Part shown: positions 35,979 through 44,855 of the stretch, one piece after another | Layout: the number at the start of each line of letters is the position of its first letter | Position numbering within the stretch: position 1 is the stretch's first letter | Assembly (NCBI GenBank): GCA_012514145.1 | Contig: JAAZAV010000049.1 | Coordinates: 19,510 to 83,509 of the forward strand | Reading direction: 5' to 3' | Origin: Clostridiales bacterium | Lineage (GTDB): Bacteria > Bacillota > Clostridia > Oscillospirales > CAG-272 | DNA: 64,000 nt | Notes under the pieces: model-generated | The model's database searches: none | What the model was told of the DNA's origin: nothing | The model's input: only the letters and a program-made list of their open reading frames with translations | Position numbers and translations under genes: made by a program

Positions 35979-36563
35979 ATGAAAGAGATCATTCTTTTTG
36001 ACGGTTCAAGCTTTAACGGCTGGCGTTCAATCGGCGGCGGAGCGGTGAACTGGGAGCTTGCCGACGGCTGCATGACGGTGAAGCCGGGCAGCGGCAACAT
36101 CGTGTCCGAGGAAGTTTACGGCGACGCGTACATTCACCTTGAGTGGATGGAGCCGGACATGCCGGGCGCTTCGGGTCAGTCGAAGGGCAACAGCGGCGTT
36201 TACATTCAGGGGCGGTATGAGATCCAGGTTCTGGACTCCTACGGAGTGAAGAATCCGGACAAGGGCGACTGCGGCGCGATTTACGCTGTTTCGGCGCCGC
36301 TGACAAACGCCTGCAAGCCGGCGCTGGAATGGCAGTGCTACGACATCATATTCCGCGCGCCGCGATTTGACGCGGAGGGGAAAAAGACCGAGAACGCCCG
36401 GATAACCATACTGCAGAACGGCATACCCGTGCAGAATAACCTGGAACTGCCCTCCTTCACCGGCGGACCGCTGGAAGCCAATGAGACGGCGGAGGGTCCG
36501 CTTATGCTTCAGGATCACGGCGACAGGGTCAAATTCAGAAACATCAGGCTGTATAAGTTCTGA
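35979..36563 (+). CDS. DUF1080 family protein (3-keto-disaccharide hydrolase-like)
   Basis: Concanavalin-like beta-sandwich of 194 residues. The opening LFDGSSFNGWRSIGGGAVNWELADG and the later GNSGVYIQGRYEIQVLDSYG and RNIRLYKF are characteristic of the DUF1080/laminin-G-like fold, members of which cleave 3-keto-disaccharides. No signal peptide, whereas many relatives are secreted. AAGGAG precedes the ATG. Action on an imported, oxidised disaccharide is inferred from the family and the surrounding glycan genes. Confidence 0.87.
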   Translation: MKEIILFDGSSFNGWRSIGGGAVNWELADGCMTVKPGSGNIVSEEVYGDAYIHLEWMEPDMPGASGQSKGNSGVYIQGRYEIQVLDSYGVKNPDKGDCGAIYAVSAPLTNACKPALEWQCYDIIFRAPRFDAEGKKTENARITILQNGIPVQNNLELPSFTGGPLEANETAEGPLMLQDHGDRVKFRNIRLYKF

Positions 36564-36588
36564 TGCTCCGACAGGGAGAAGAAAAATC

Positions 36589-36738
36589 ATGCAATATTAC
36601 GCGATAGCGGCGGTCACGATAACGCTGATGGCGGCGATGATTTACACGGCGCTCAAGCGCCCGAAACAGCCCCCCGCCAAAGAACAAACACCCGAAATCG
36701 ACGAACAGCAAGCCGAAAATAATAATAATCAAGACTGA
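36589..36738 (+). CDS. 49-residue single-pass membrane peptide
   Basis: ATG at 36589 with AGGGAG about 10 bases upstream. One membrane helix (residues 2-20), then a basic stop-transfer KRPK and a Pro/Glu/Gln/Asn-rich tail ending in a run of Asn. It lies 25 bases after the DUF1080 stop. Function unknown; it resembles small anchoring peptides only in layout. Confidence 0.6.
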   Translation: MQYYAIAAVTITLMAAMIYTALKRPKQPPAKEQTPEIDEQQAENNNNQD

Positions 36739-36759
36739 CAAACGACAGAATCAACAACC

Positions 36760-36850
36760 AATGCCCCGGCGAGCAAAGCTCGCCGCACATAAAAGTTCTT
36801 TGCTTGCTTTCCGGCACCTGAGCTTGCTCAGGTGCTAAGAAAGAAGCCGC
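36760..36850 (+). repeat. dispersed intergenic element, copy A
   Basis: About 90 bases with two hairpins, CGGCGAG/CTCGCCG and CACCTGA/TCAGGTG, joined by AAAAGTTCTTTGC and a GCTTnCCGG segment. A close copy lies inverted at 58556-58650, and a shortened copy is at 44790-44855. Confidence 0.82.
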
Positions 36851-36872
36851 ATCCCCCCGCCGATAATATAAG

Positions 36873-36906
36873 AGAGAACCGCCCGAAATCCGGACGGTTC
36901 TCTTTC
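36873..36906 (+). terminator. hairpin terminator
   Basis: AGAGAACCG pairs with CGGTTCTCT (36873-36881 with 36895-36903), extended by CCnG pairs, and is followed by a short T-rich run. Confidence 0.6.
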
Positions 36907-36918
36907 GATGTGCAAAAC

Positions 36919-36950
36919 AGCGCCGCCCGAAAGCCGCTTCGGGCGGCGCT
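36919..36950 (-). terminator. Rho-independent terminator of thiI
   Basis: A 13-bp perfect stem AGCGCCGCCCGAA/TTCGGGCGGCGCT (36919-36931 with 36938-36950); the minus strand then reads GTTTTGC. Confidence 0.8.
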
Positions 36951-36969
36951 CTGTGTATCAACCGTAAAA

Positions 36970-38145
36970 TCAATACTTTGTGAGGGTCGTAAGAGCCTCC
37001 GCCACAAGTGTATCCACATCCACCCTTGCCTCCTGGGCGAGTACCTTTTCAAGCTCGGGGCGGGTCTTGGGGTGACGGGGAGTGAAGACGGTGCAGCAGT
37101 CCTCATAGGGCAGGATTGAGGTCTCGAAGGTGCCGATGCGGCGGGCGATGCGGACAATCTCCTCCTTGTCCATGCCGATGCAGGGGCGGAAGATCGGAAT
37201 CCCGGCGGCGTCCTCGGTGACAGCCATTGCCTGGAGGGTCTGAGACGCCACCTGCCCGAGACTTTCGCCGGTGATAAGGGCGCCGCAGCGGTACCGGCCG
37301 GCTATCTTTGTGGCGATGCGCATCATGAAGCGGCGGAGCAGCAGGGTGAAATACTCCTCGTCGCAGTTGTCGCGCAGCGCCTCCTGAATGCGGGTGACCG
37401 AGACGACGCTGAGCCGTATCTCACCGCACCAATCTTCGAGCAGCCGGGCAAGCTCGATGACCTTCTCACGGGCGCGCTCGCTTGTATAGGGAAAGCTCTC
37501 GAAGTGGAGGGCGTCAAGGGCAATACCCCGTTTAGCCATCATCCAGCCGGCGACGGGGCTGTCGATGCCGCCCGAGAGCAGCAATAGCCCGTTTCCGTTG
37601 GTGCCCACCGGCATACCGCCGGCGCCCGGCTCCTGACCGGCGCTGATGAAAGCGTATTCCTCCCGCACTTCGATGCGGAAGACCGCTTCGGGATTGACGA
37701 CGTCTACCCGCAGTTCGGGATTTATCCCGTCACGGGCGGCTCTCAGCAGGTCTCCGCCCACCTCCCGGGCTATCTCCATGGAGTTGAGGGGGAATCTCTT
37801 GTCACTGCGCTTTGCCTCGACTTTGAAACCGGAAATGCCCCGCAGAGCGGGAGAGAGATATTCGACGGCGGCGGTGCGGATGACGTCCATATCCTTCTCC
37901 ACCGCGAGAGAGCGGCTGACGGCAGCCAGCCCGAACACCCGGCGTATGGCGTCCCAGGCGCCGTCCATATCGCAGTCGTCGGACAGCGGCTCACAGGTGA
38001 TGAGGCTCCGCCCAAGCTGCACGTCGAACTCGCCGTATGGCTCCAGGCTCCGGATTATCTCGCGCCTGAGTATATTCTCGAACCAGCGCTTGTTCAGTCC
38101 TTTAAGCGCCAGCTCGCCGTATTTGCAGAGAAAAAATTCTTTCAT
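36970..38145 (-). CDS. thiI: tRNA 4-thiouridine synthase ThiI
   Basis: Adenylates and thiolates U8 of tRNA and can feed thiamine thiazole synthesis. An N-terminal ferredoxin-like/THUMP region spans about residues 50-165, the PP-loop SGGIDSPVAG starts at 191, and the catalytic Cys pair lies at 350-351 in PYEDCCTVF. There is no C-terminal rhodanese domain, as is usual in Firmicutes. The preceding cysteine desulfurase usually found beside thiI is absent here. It has its own promoter. Confidence 0.93.
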   Translation of the reverse strand: MKEFFLCKYGELALKGLNKRWFENILRREIIRSLEPYGEFDVQLGRSLITCEPLSDDCDMDGAWDAIRRVFGLAAVSRSLAVEKDMDVIRTAAVEYLSPALRGISGFKVEAKRSDKRFPLNSMEIAREVGGDLLRAARDGINPELRVDVVNPEAVFRIEVREEYAFISAGQEPGAGGMPVGTNGNGLLLLSGGIDSPVAGWMMAKRGIALDALHFESFPYTSERAREKVIELARLLEDWCGEIRLSVVSVTRIQEALRDNCDEEYFTLLLRRFMMRIATKIAGRYRCGALITGESLGQVASQTLQAMAVTEDAAGIPIFRPCIGMDKEEIVRIARRIGTFETSILPYEDCCTVFTPRHPKTRPELEKVLAQEARVDVDTLVAEALTTLTKY

Positions 38146-38180
38146 TTCACATAATTCCCCGGTAATTGGTATGGTGGAAT

Positions 38181-38209
38181 ATTATACCACACCCGGGCGG
38201 GGAAAGCAA
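38181..38209 (-). promoter_or_regulatory. sigma-A promoter of thiI
   Basis: On the minus strand TTGCTT (38209-38204), 17-base spacer, TATAAT (38186-38181). Confidence 0.72.
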
Positions 38210-38225
38210 TAGCCGGACTGACGAT

Positions 38226-39695
38226 TCAGCGCCGGCACGGCTCGCCGGTGTTATACATGCGGTTTACATCGGTAAAGGCGTCGGGCTTATGACAGAGATC
38301 CCGCTGTCCCGAACCGGTGAGGGTCAGGGAATTCCGTCCGTCGCATTCGGGGGTGCCGTATTTTGCGAACCACTCCTCAAGCTCGGCTTTCATGCCGGAG
38401 ACAAGCCCGGCATACTTCGGGTCGGCTATGAGATTCATCGTCTCGTCCGGGTCGGATACCATGTCATACAGTTCGTCATCATCTCCGATGTACCGGCGCA
38501 CCAGCTTGTAATCGCCCTTTCGAAGCATGCGCACAAAGCCGTATTCGTCATAGACGCAGACTCCGCGGCTGCCGTCGCCGCGTTCACCCGTAAGCCGCGG
38601 CAGCAGGCTCACGCCGGGCTGATATCGACCCGGCACGAAGGAAACTCCCGCGATGCCGCAGAGGGTGGGGAAGATATCGCAGTGGGAGGCGGTCATATGC
38701 ACCACCTTCCCCGGCGCGGCGATGAACGGAGCTTTGATGATAAAGGGCACCTTAACCGAGGTGTCGTACATATTCGGGGGATAGGTGGCGTTGCCCTTGC
38801 CCCAGAGACCGTGGTGCCCCATGTTCATGCCGTTGTCAGAAGTGAAGGTTATCACCGTGTCGTCGTATATGCCGAGTTCCTCAAGCCGCGCGATTATCCG
38901 CCCCACATTTGCGTCCATAGCGGTGACGGCGGCATAGTAGCCGATTAGGTTCTCGCGGCGCTTCTCGGGGGTGTCGCCCATGGGGGCTGATGTGACCTGC
39001 CGGGGATGGAGAGGCAGATTCGGGGCGGAATCAAAGGGACAGTCCCTGTAGAGCCTCAGATATTCCTCCGGGTGGTTGTCGTGGGACCAGGGTGAGTGGG
39101 GAGCATTGTAGTGCACCTCCACGCAGAAGGGGGAATCACCGGCGGCATATTCGTCGATAAACCCTATCGCGCGGTCGGTTATCAGGTCGGTGACATAGGT
39201 GCCGTGGAAGGGGATGTATTTCATTTCGGCGCCGTCGAACATCAGGGGGTGATAGTAGGCGCAGCCGCCGCCGAACATGATGTACCAGCCCTCAAAGCCT
39301 TCCTTTTTGTCCTCCTGATTGCCCAGATGCCATTTGCCGCTGAGGGCGCAGCGGTAGCCGGCTTTCGCCAGCTCGGCGATGTAGGAGGGATGCCCTTCCA
39401 GATATTCGATGCCCCTGTCGCGGAAGCCCGCGTCGGGGAAGCGGTCGGAGGAGCCGTTCCCGCCGCTGAGCCAGTCATGCACCCCGTGAGCAGAGGGCAT
39501 TTCGCCGGTAAGCAGAGAGGCGCGGGCTGGACTGCACACCGGAGAGGCGCAGTAAAAGTTGTCGAACCGGACGCCCTCGGCGGCAAGCCGGTCGAGATTC
39601 GGTGTTACTATCTCATCATTGCCGGCGCAGCGCATAGCCCAGGCGCCCTGGTCGTCGGTGAGTATGTTTACAATATTCAGTCGTTTCTTTATCAT
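38226..39695 (-). CDS. type I sulfatase (cysteine type)
   Basis: Alkaline-phosphatase-fold arylsulfatase or carbohydrate sulfatase. Metal Asp14-Asp15 in ILTDDQG, and the formylglycine signature CSPAR at 54-58 with LLTG following. Cys rather than Ser at the modified position requires an anSME-type or FGE-type maturase, not present in this window. No signal peptide is seen, so it would desulfate imported glycans. It is the last gene of the minus-strand cluster that begins with the GH28 enzyme at 48794. Confidence 0.92.
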   Translation of the reverse strand: MIKKRLNIVNILTDDQGAWAMRCAGNDEIVTPNLDRLAAEGVRFDNFYCASPVCSPARASLLTGEMPSAHGVHDWLSGGNGSSDRFPDAGFRDRGIEYLEGHPSYIAELAKAGYRCALSGKWHLGNQEDKKEGFEGWYIMFGGGCAYYHPLMFDGAEMKYIPFHGTYVTDLITDRAIGFIDEYAAGDSPFCVEVHYNAPHSPWSHDNHPEEYLRLYRDCPFDSAPNLPLHPRQVTSAPMGDTPEKRRENLIGYYAAVTAMDANVGRIIARLEELGIYDDTVITFTSDNGMNMGHHGLWGKGNATYPPNMYDTSVKVPFIIKAPFIAAPGKVVHMTASHCDIFPTLCGIAGVSFVPGRYQPGVSLLPRLTGERGDGSRGVCVYDEYGFVRMLRKGDYKLVRRYIGDDDELYDMVSDPDETMNLIADPKYAGLVSGMKAELEEWFAKYGTPECDGRNSLTLTGSGQRDLCHKPDAFTDVNRMYNTGEPCRR

Positions 39696-39771
39696 TCGGT
39701 TTTCCTGACGGCAGGTGTTATACCGGCATCGTTATATACTTCTTCACTGTTGTTTACCGTTGCTTATTACT

Positions 39772-42126
39772 TCAATTCGCCCTTTCGGCAAGATACATTC
39801 CAAGCCGACGCTGCAGGTTGTCGGCGATTTTGTCGACGCCCTGATCGGAGGAGATTTCCTCCCGGTAGATGCCGTAAATATCGTTGTCGTAGCGGACGGT
39901 GCGCTCAATGCCGTCAAGCATTTTGAGCCAGCTGTCAATCATTGAATCGGTAACCTCGATGACGGTGCCTTCCCAGGGGTATTTCTCGTAATCCTCCCGT
40001 TTCTGGCTTCCGATTCTGTCGCCCCTGTTGATGAATACATAGTTCTGCCGCATGGACTCACACTTTTCCCTCTCTTCCGAGGCGAAGAAGGGCGGCATGA
40101 AGGAGCCGTAATCGTAGGTGTCTTTATGCACCATGGCGAAGTATTTCTTCAGCAGTCCCAGGGCGGCGGCTTTGTCGGCGCAGGTCTCGGATATCATAAA
40201 GGTCTCGCAAAGCGGATAGTTGCCGGCGCAGAGCCTGCGTTCCGCGTTGGGCAGTCCGATTACGGAGAAGGGTTTGCCCAGCATCGACTCAAGCCCTGCC
40301 CAGTCGCCGAAGCCGTTTACATAGGAGCTTTCGATTAGGATGATCTCGCCCTTTCTGAAAGCCTCATACATGTCGCCCGGCGTTACGGTGAGCGAGCGGT
40401 CAGCCGTCATGTCGATATTAGCCGCGTCGATGAGAGCGAGCAGCTCCTTGTAGCGGCTGAAGTCGCAGGTGCCGTTTTTAAGGTCGACGCAGTCGTCAAG
40501 CAGTGTTGCGGTCAGGAAGGATTTCAGCGAAAAATCGAAGTAGGTACAGCGCACGCCCTCGGGCAGGGAGGCGTAGATTTCGAGCAGTTCCTCGGGTGTC
40601 ACCGGACCGTCGAAGTATTCGGCGCTTCCCAGCGCCGCGCCGAATCGGGGACGAAGCGGCAGATAGTTAAGCCTGCCCTTGCTGTCGAGACAGGGCTTGT
40701 AGGTGTAGCCCAGCAGATCGTCGAAATCGAATTCGGGGTCTGCCCGCATCAGTGGTATCAGGTCGCAGAACACCCCGGCATCCGACCAGATGGAAATGTT
40801 TTTGTCGGCGTTCGACGCCTGGAAATAGAACCAGATATCGGGAGTTTTGCCCTCGGCTATGAGCATATCGGCCTTCTGCTTGCACTCGGCTTCGTCGCTG
40901 TACATCGTCATGTCGATGACCGAGATGCGGTATTCGTCGTTTGTCAGGTTGTAGTCGGCTATCGCCCGGCTGATATATACATTGTTATTGCTGCCGAGCA
41001 TAGCCATGGTGAGGTTCTTCTTTTCGACAACCTCTGCGTCGGGCACGGCTTTCAGCAGATACAGACGTATGCCGCTCCCGCTGTCAAGGGTCAATGCCAT
41101 GGTCCTCTCGTCGGCGATACATACGGTGCAGATGTCGGCGGGCACAAGGTCGGAATTGACCCAGTTAATGGTGCTCTTATAGTCGCAGCGCAGCCCGCCG
41201 CTCCCGTCGTCGCCGAAGTCCACGCCCCAGAGGGCGCTGTTGTTCCTTATGTAGAGGTCGTGTCCGCCGCCGGTATAGAAGTATTTGCCCAGAACTTCGG
41301 GAGGCAGGTCTATGGTGTCGCCCAGACTGCCGTCGTTGATATTCACCGGCTTCAGCTTCAGATCGTCCGTCTCGCCGCCCAGATAAAGCATGGTCTGACC
41401 CGTGCTTATGAGGGCGGTGGGGTTGGAGCGGTTCGAGCAGAGCCAGAGCTTCTGTCCCCGGTCGTCACAGGCGGCAAGTCCGGCGCTTGTGAGCACGGCA
41501 TAGGCGGCGCGCTCGTCGGTGGTGCCGGCGGCATAGGTGAAGGGCAGTATATTCTTCACCTCCAGCAGCTCGGCGGCCATCAGGGAAGGCAGGTCCATCT
41601 TGCGGTAGGACAGCCACTCGGGCAGGCTTTCGGTGGAGAAGATGAGCTTGCCCGTTTTGTCGCGGGCGGAGAGAATGATGCTGTAATTCTTCTCGCCGAA
41701 CAGATACTCGTATGCCGCAGAACCGCCGTCCTCGAAGTTGAAGACGCGCTGAACTATCGCCCCTTCGGCGGTTGGAGGATAGCTTTCGTCCGTTCCGACG
41801 CCGTCGCCGTCGATTATATTTCCGTCGGTGTCAAAAACCACCGTCTGTGCGTTAAGGTCCTCATAGTTGTCGTAGCGGAACACAATGGAGAACACGCCGT
41901 CCGAAAAACGGGGAGCTTCGTCGCGGAAGGGCTCATACAGCTCTCCGGGAGCGGGGATCTCAACGGCGCGGTATACGCCCTTGAGGTAATCGTTTCGGTC
42001 ACCGTCCTCGATCTTGTCGCCCCTGCCGCATGATGTCAGCGGCAGCGCCGCCGCCAGAAGCAGGGCAAGTATGGCAAACGGGATAAATACCCGAATTCGA
42101 TTGATGTGTGTTTCCATCTTTGACAT
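39772..42126 (-). CDS. 784-residue lipoprotein with C-terminal solute-binding domain
   Basis: Lipobox LPLTSC gives Cys33. Residues about 50-375 read as beta-rich, propeller-like sequence (repeated strands such as AAYAVLTSAGLAACDDRGQKLW and TMLYLGGETDDL). From NLTMAMLGSNNNVYISRAIADYN onward (about 380-784) the protein is a type I extracellular solute-binding domain with GKTPDIWF and ETFMISETCADKAAALGLLKKYF. This fusion is roughly 300 residues longer than ordinary binding proteins. It could be a receptor whose N-terminal part docks to glycan. An ATG at 42117 is an alternative start. Confidence 0.83.
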   Translation of the reverse strand: MSKMETHINRIRVFIPFAILALLLAAALPLTSCGRGDKIEDGDRNDYLKGVYRAVEIPAPGELYEPFRDEAPRFSDGVFSIVFRYDNYEDLNAQTVVFDTDGNIIDGDGVGTDESYPPTAEGAIVQRVFNFEDGGSAAYEYLFGEKNYSIILSARDKTGKLIFSTESLPEWLSYRKMDLPSLMAAELLEVKNILPFTYAAGTTDERAAYAVLTSAGLAACDDRGQKLWLCSNRSNPTALISTGQTMLYLGGETDDLKLKPVNINDGSLGDTIDLPPEVLGKYFYTGGGHDLYIRNNSALWGVDFGDDGSGGLRCDYKSTINWVNSDLVPADICTVCIADERTMALTLDSGSGIRLYLLKAVPDAEVVEKKNLTMAMLGSNNNVYISRAIADYNLTNDEYRISVIDMTMYSDEAECKQKADMLIAEGKTPDIWFYFQASNADKNISIWSDAGVFCDLIPLMRADPEFDFDDLLGYTYKPCLDSKGRLNYLPLRPRFGAALGSAEYFDGPVTPEELLEIYASLPEGVRCTYFDFSLKSFLTATLLDDCVDLKNGTCDFSRYKELLALIDAANIDMTADRSLTVTPGDMYEAFRKGEIILIESSYVNGFGDWAGLESMLGKPFSVIGLPNAERRLCAGNYPLCETFMISETCADKAAALGLLKKYFAMVHKDTYDYGSFMPPFFASEEREKCESMRQNYVFINRGDRIGSQKREDYEKYPWEGTVIEVTDSMIDSWLKMLDGIERTVRYDNDIYGIYREEISSDQGVDKIADNLQRRLGMYLAERAN

Positions 42127-42254
42127 GTCCCTTTCCTCTCTTCCTGTGTGTTTTTTCGCCTTTGACTGTCCTTTCTTTAGGTGACGTTCGCGTTCACCTT
42201 ACCATACTATACGATTTGCTTCCGTGTTTGTTGCGGCAATCCGCGTTTTTTCCG

Positions 42255-42300
42255 AAATAATTCTAAAGATAATTCTAACCGTATGCCGAGCCGGCATATC
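42255..42300. repeat. direct repeat and palindrome between two genes
   Basis: ATAATTCTAA occurs twice (about 42259 and 42273) next to the palindrome TATGCCG-AGC-CGGCATA at 42284-42300, which overlaps the stop of the aldo/keto reductase gene. Possible regulatory or processing site upstream of the large lipoprotein gene. Confidence 0.45.
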
Positions 42301-43216
42301 AGAGCGCCGCCGCCATGCTGTCGTTCAGCTGGCCGAGGGTTTTGCAGCCTATGATAGCCACGGTCGGGAAGGCGGGAGGCGCGTCGGGGGTGCCTATAAT
42401 CTCCACGAGAGCCTGCTGTGATACTGTTCGTCCGGCGGCTTCGGCGGCGGCTTTAAGCGCCGGGAGCTTTGCCCGGTTGGCGGGATTGTCGAAGATGCGC
42501 CGGGCGCTGCCCTCGAGCCGCCCTTCGTCAAGCTTGGTGTAATAGCCCAGCGCCTGGGAGGTGAAGGCGAACACAGGGAAGAAGTTCTCGGAATACCAGG
42601 CGTATTCGCCGCCGTTCATCGCAACAAGAGTGGGGTCGATGGCGTCGGGGTTGGGCTTTGCCGCCGAGTACATTATCTGGCTTGCGTACAGAGGATGCCT
42701 GCCGGCGGCCGCGGCGTATTTGTTGGCGGCGGCGATGCGCTTTGCAGTCCAGTTGGAGACAGCCGCGCAGCCTATTTTCCCGGCGGTGACAAGCCCGTCA
42801 AGGGTGTCGACAATGCCCTCAACCGGCAGAGAGGTGTCGTCGCGGTGGAGCCAGTAGATGTGAATGAAGTCGGTGCCCAGCGCCGCAAGGCTCTCCTCGC
42901 AGTCGCAGCGGATCTCCTGTGGGGCAAGCCTGCCTATGGTCATGGTCTCGAAGCGCGGATGGGCGCCCTTGGTGGAGATGAGCATCTTTCCGCTCGAATA
43001 CATGCCCCGGGACTTCATCCATTTGCCCACGGTGTATTCGCTGATGTGACCGGGGCCGCCGTAGCAGCGGGCGGTGTCAAGCACGTTCCCGCCCAGCTCG
43101 GCGTACCTGTCCATGAGGGCGAAGGAATTCTCCTCGCTGACCCCGGTGCCGAATCCCGCTGCGCCCAGCGCCAGAACGGAGGGGGTTATGGTGTCGGTAA
43201 GGTTGATTTTACGCAT
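42299..43216 (-). CDS. aldo/keto reductase
   Basis: 305-residue NADP-dependent reductase. Tetrad: Asp in NVLDTARCYGG, Tyr in the same motif, Lys in STKGAHPR and His in YWLHRDD. ATG at 43216 has GAAAGGA upstream; the frame extends to 43276 but overlaps the preceding lipoprotein gene. It differs clearly from the YghZ-like enzyme at 13886. Lying between two binding lipoproteins and a sulfatase, it probably modifies a released sugar; the substrate is unknown. Confidence 0.87.
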   Translation of the reverse strand: MRKINLTDTITPSVLALGAAGFGTGVSEENSFALMDRYAELGGNVLDTARCYGGPGHISEYTVGKWMKSRGMYSSGKMLISTKGAHPRFETMTIGRLAPQEIRCDCEESLAALGTDFIHIYWLHRDDTSLPVEGIVDTLDGLVTAGKIGCAAVSNWTAKRIAAANKYAAAAGRHPLYASQIMYSAAKPNPDAIDPTLVAMNGGEYAWYSENFFPVFAFTSQALGYYTKLDEGRLEGSARRIFDNPANRAKLPALKAAAEAAGRTVSQQALVEIIGTPDAPPAFPTVAIIGCKTLGQLNDSMAAAL

Positions 43217-43272
43217 GATTTTTCCTTTCGGTTGTTTATGATTGAGGCAATAACATGCTTTTTCGCATATCG

Positions 43273-44739
43273 TCAATCGCCCTCGTTTAAGCGGACGGCT
43301 TCGATTATCTTGTCAAAGCCTTCGGCTATCTTGGCCTCGTTTGCGGTATAGTGGGAGACGAAATCGGTGCTCTTCTTTGAGACGACAACCTGCCCTATCA
43401 TGCCGAACGCAGAGCCGGTGGCGTCGAAGTTGAAGCCGAAATCAAAAACCTTGTTCTCGTGCATCATGCGTATAACCTTGTAGGAATTATCGTCGCGGAC
43501 AGCCTTGTTCTCAAGCACGATGTCAAAGAAGGCGGGACGGATGAACTTGTAGCTGTGGTATGCCATGGACTCCATGATAACGCCGGCGCGCTCGGTATCC
43601 TCGATGTTGGAGGCGACACCGATGAGACCGGCGCCGCAGAACACACGGTAAAGCTCCTGGGTTTCATCAAGCTTGGGCATGGGGAGAATGCCGAAGTCGA
43701 ATTCAATCTCGCGCAGGTTGGGATAAAGACCGCCTATGTCAAGGGTGGCAAGGAATGCGCGCCCCTCGACAAGCATGTCTCGGTAAGTCGATGTGGGATA
43801 GGAGGCGTTGGAGTAGGAGTCAAGCTGCACGTCGCCGGAGTAGTAGAGATTGTAGAGCTTCTCCACCAGAGAAACGGTGCGCTCGTTATTGAGTGCAAGA
43901 CGGGGATAACCGTCTTCGTCGGGCACGGTGACGCGCTGACCGCAGGAATACAGATAGACATAAGAGGCGCCGCCGTTGTCAAGCAGGCCGTACTGATCGG
44001 CTTTGTCCATGACGCCGTTGCCGTCAAGATCGGCGGAGACGCCCGCGACAATCTTAGTCATATAGTCGAGAGTCCACTCGCCGTCGAATACCGTGTCGTA
44101 GAGGTCTTTTTCCAGAGCGGCAAGCTGGGGATAGGTCTTGTTGAAGAGGGTAGCCATCATGCCCTGCCACGCCATGACGATATCGCCCGAGGCATAGTAG
44201 AGATGGCCGCCGATGGAGAGGGATTCGGTCATCGCCTGATTCCACCAGGGCTTGGTGAAATCGGTGTAGGCGAGTTTGTTCCAGTCAAGCAGAACGCCGC
44301 TTGTGACCAGCCCCGCAACTCCGCTCGAGGCGTGGGGGAACACGTAATCGCAAGAATGGTCGCCTGCCATGACGGCAGTGGTGAAGACGTTGGGAGCGCC
44401 GTCGTTCTCGGTGACCTCGAAGGTGACGTTGAGCTGCTCCTCCATGGCGAGGTTGCGGTAATAGCCGGCGTCGTTCATGGCGTCGCCGTCAAGCTCCATA
44501 TCGAGCTTGAAACGGCCGTTGTAGTCTTTGAGGGTAATAATCTTAACGGCATAGCCGTCGTAGTCAACCTGGGGAATTTCAAGCTGAGGTTCGGTCTCGC
44601 CGGCGGTGGTCTCCTCGGCGGCGGCAGCGGTGGTTGCCTTGGGTGTATCGCCGCCCTTATCCCCGCCGCAGGAGGCGAGAATCAAAGAAGCGGACAGCAA
44701 AACACAGGCAAGAACAAACGAAAGAACAGACAGTTTCAT
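43273..44739 (-). CDS. extracellular solute-binding lipoprotein
   Basis: Member of the six-paralogue family. Lipobox LASC with Cys24, Thr/Ala/Glu-rich linker to about 50, PWW at 164-166 and the EF-hand-like loop DLDGNGVMDKAD at 237-248 followed by QYG. GTGAGG lies 9 bases before the ATG. No permease genes are adjacent. Gene order suggests capture of the oligosaccharide produced by the GH28 and sulfatase partners. Confidence 0.88.
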   Translation of the reverse strand: MKLSVLSFVLACVLLSASLILASCGGDKGGDTPKATTAAAAEETTAGETEPQLEIPQVDYDGYAVKIITLKDYNGRFKLDMELDGDAMNDAGYYRNLAMEEQLNVTFEVTENDGAPNVFTTAVMAGDHSCDYVFPHASSGVAGLVTSGVLLDWNKLAYTDFTKPWWNQAMTESLSIGGHLYYASGDIVMAWQGMMATLFNKTYPQLAALEKDLYDTVFDGEWTLDYMTKIVAGVSADLDGNGVMDKADQYGLLDNGGASYVYLYSCGQRVTVPDEDGYPRLALNNERTVSLVEKLYNLYYSGDVQLDSYSNASYPTSTYRDMLVEGRAFLATLDIGGLYPNLREIEFDFGILPMPKLDETQELYRVFCGAGLIGVASNIEDTERAGVIMESMAYHSYKFIRPAFFDIVLENKAVRDDNSYKVIRMMHENKVFDFGFNFDATGSAFGMIGQVVVSKKSTDFVSHYTANEAKIAEGFDKIIEAVRLNEGD

Positions 44740-44789
44740 TGCTTTACCTCACAAAAAAATGTATTGTTATAGTAAGTAAACTAACCCCA

Positions 44790-44855
44790 TACCCCGGCGA
44801 GCAAAGCTCGCCGCAAAGAAAGTTCTTTGCCAGGCTTTCTTTCAAGAAAGCCGCG
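44790..44855 (+). repeat. dispersed intergenic element, shortened copy B
   Basis: CGGCGAG-CAAAG-CTCGCCG, then AAAGTTCTTTGC and GGCTTTC-5-GAAAGCC. It lacks the second hairpin of copies A and C. The 3' end of the helicase gene, including its stop codon at 44842-44844, lies inside it. Confidence 0.78.

Noticed and set aside
41260..42033. Long antisense frame opposite the 784-residue lipoprotein
   Set aside because: The opposite strand has a clear lipobox and binding-protein domain; the antisense frame is a mirror of its codon bias.
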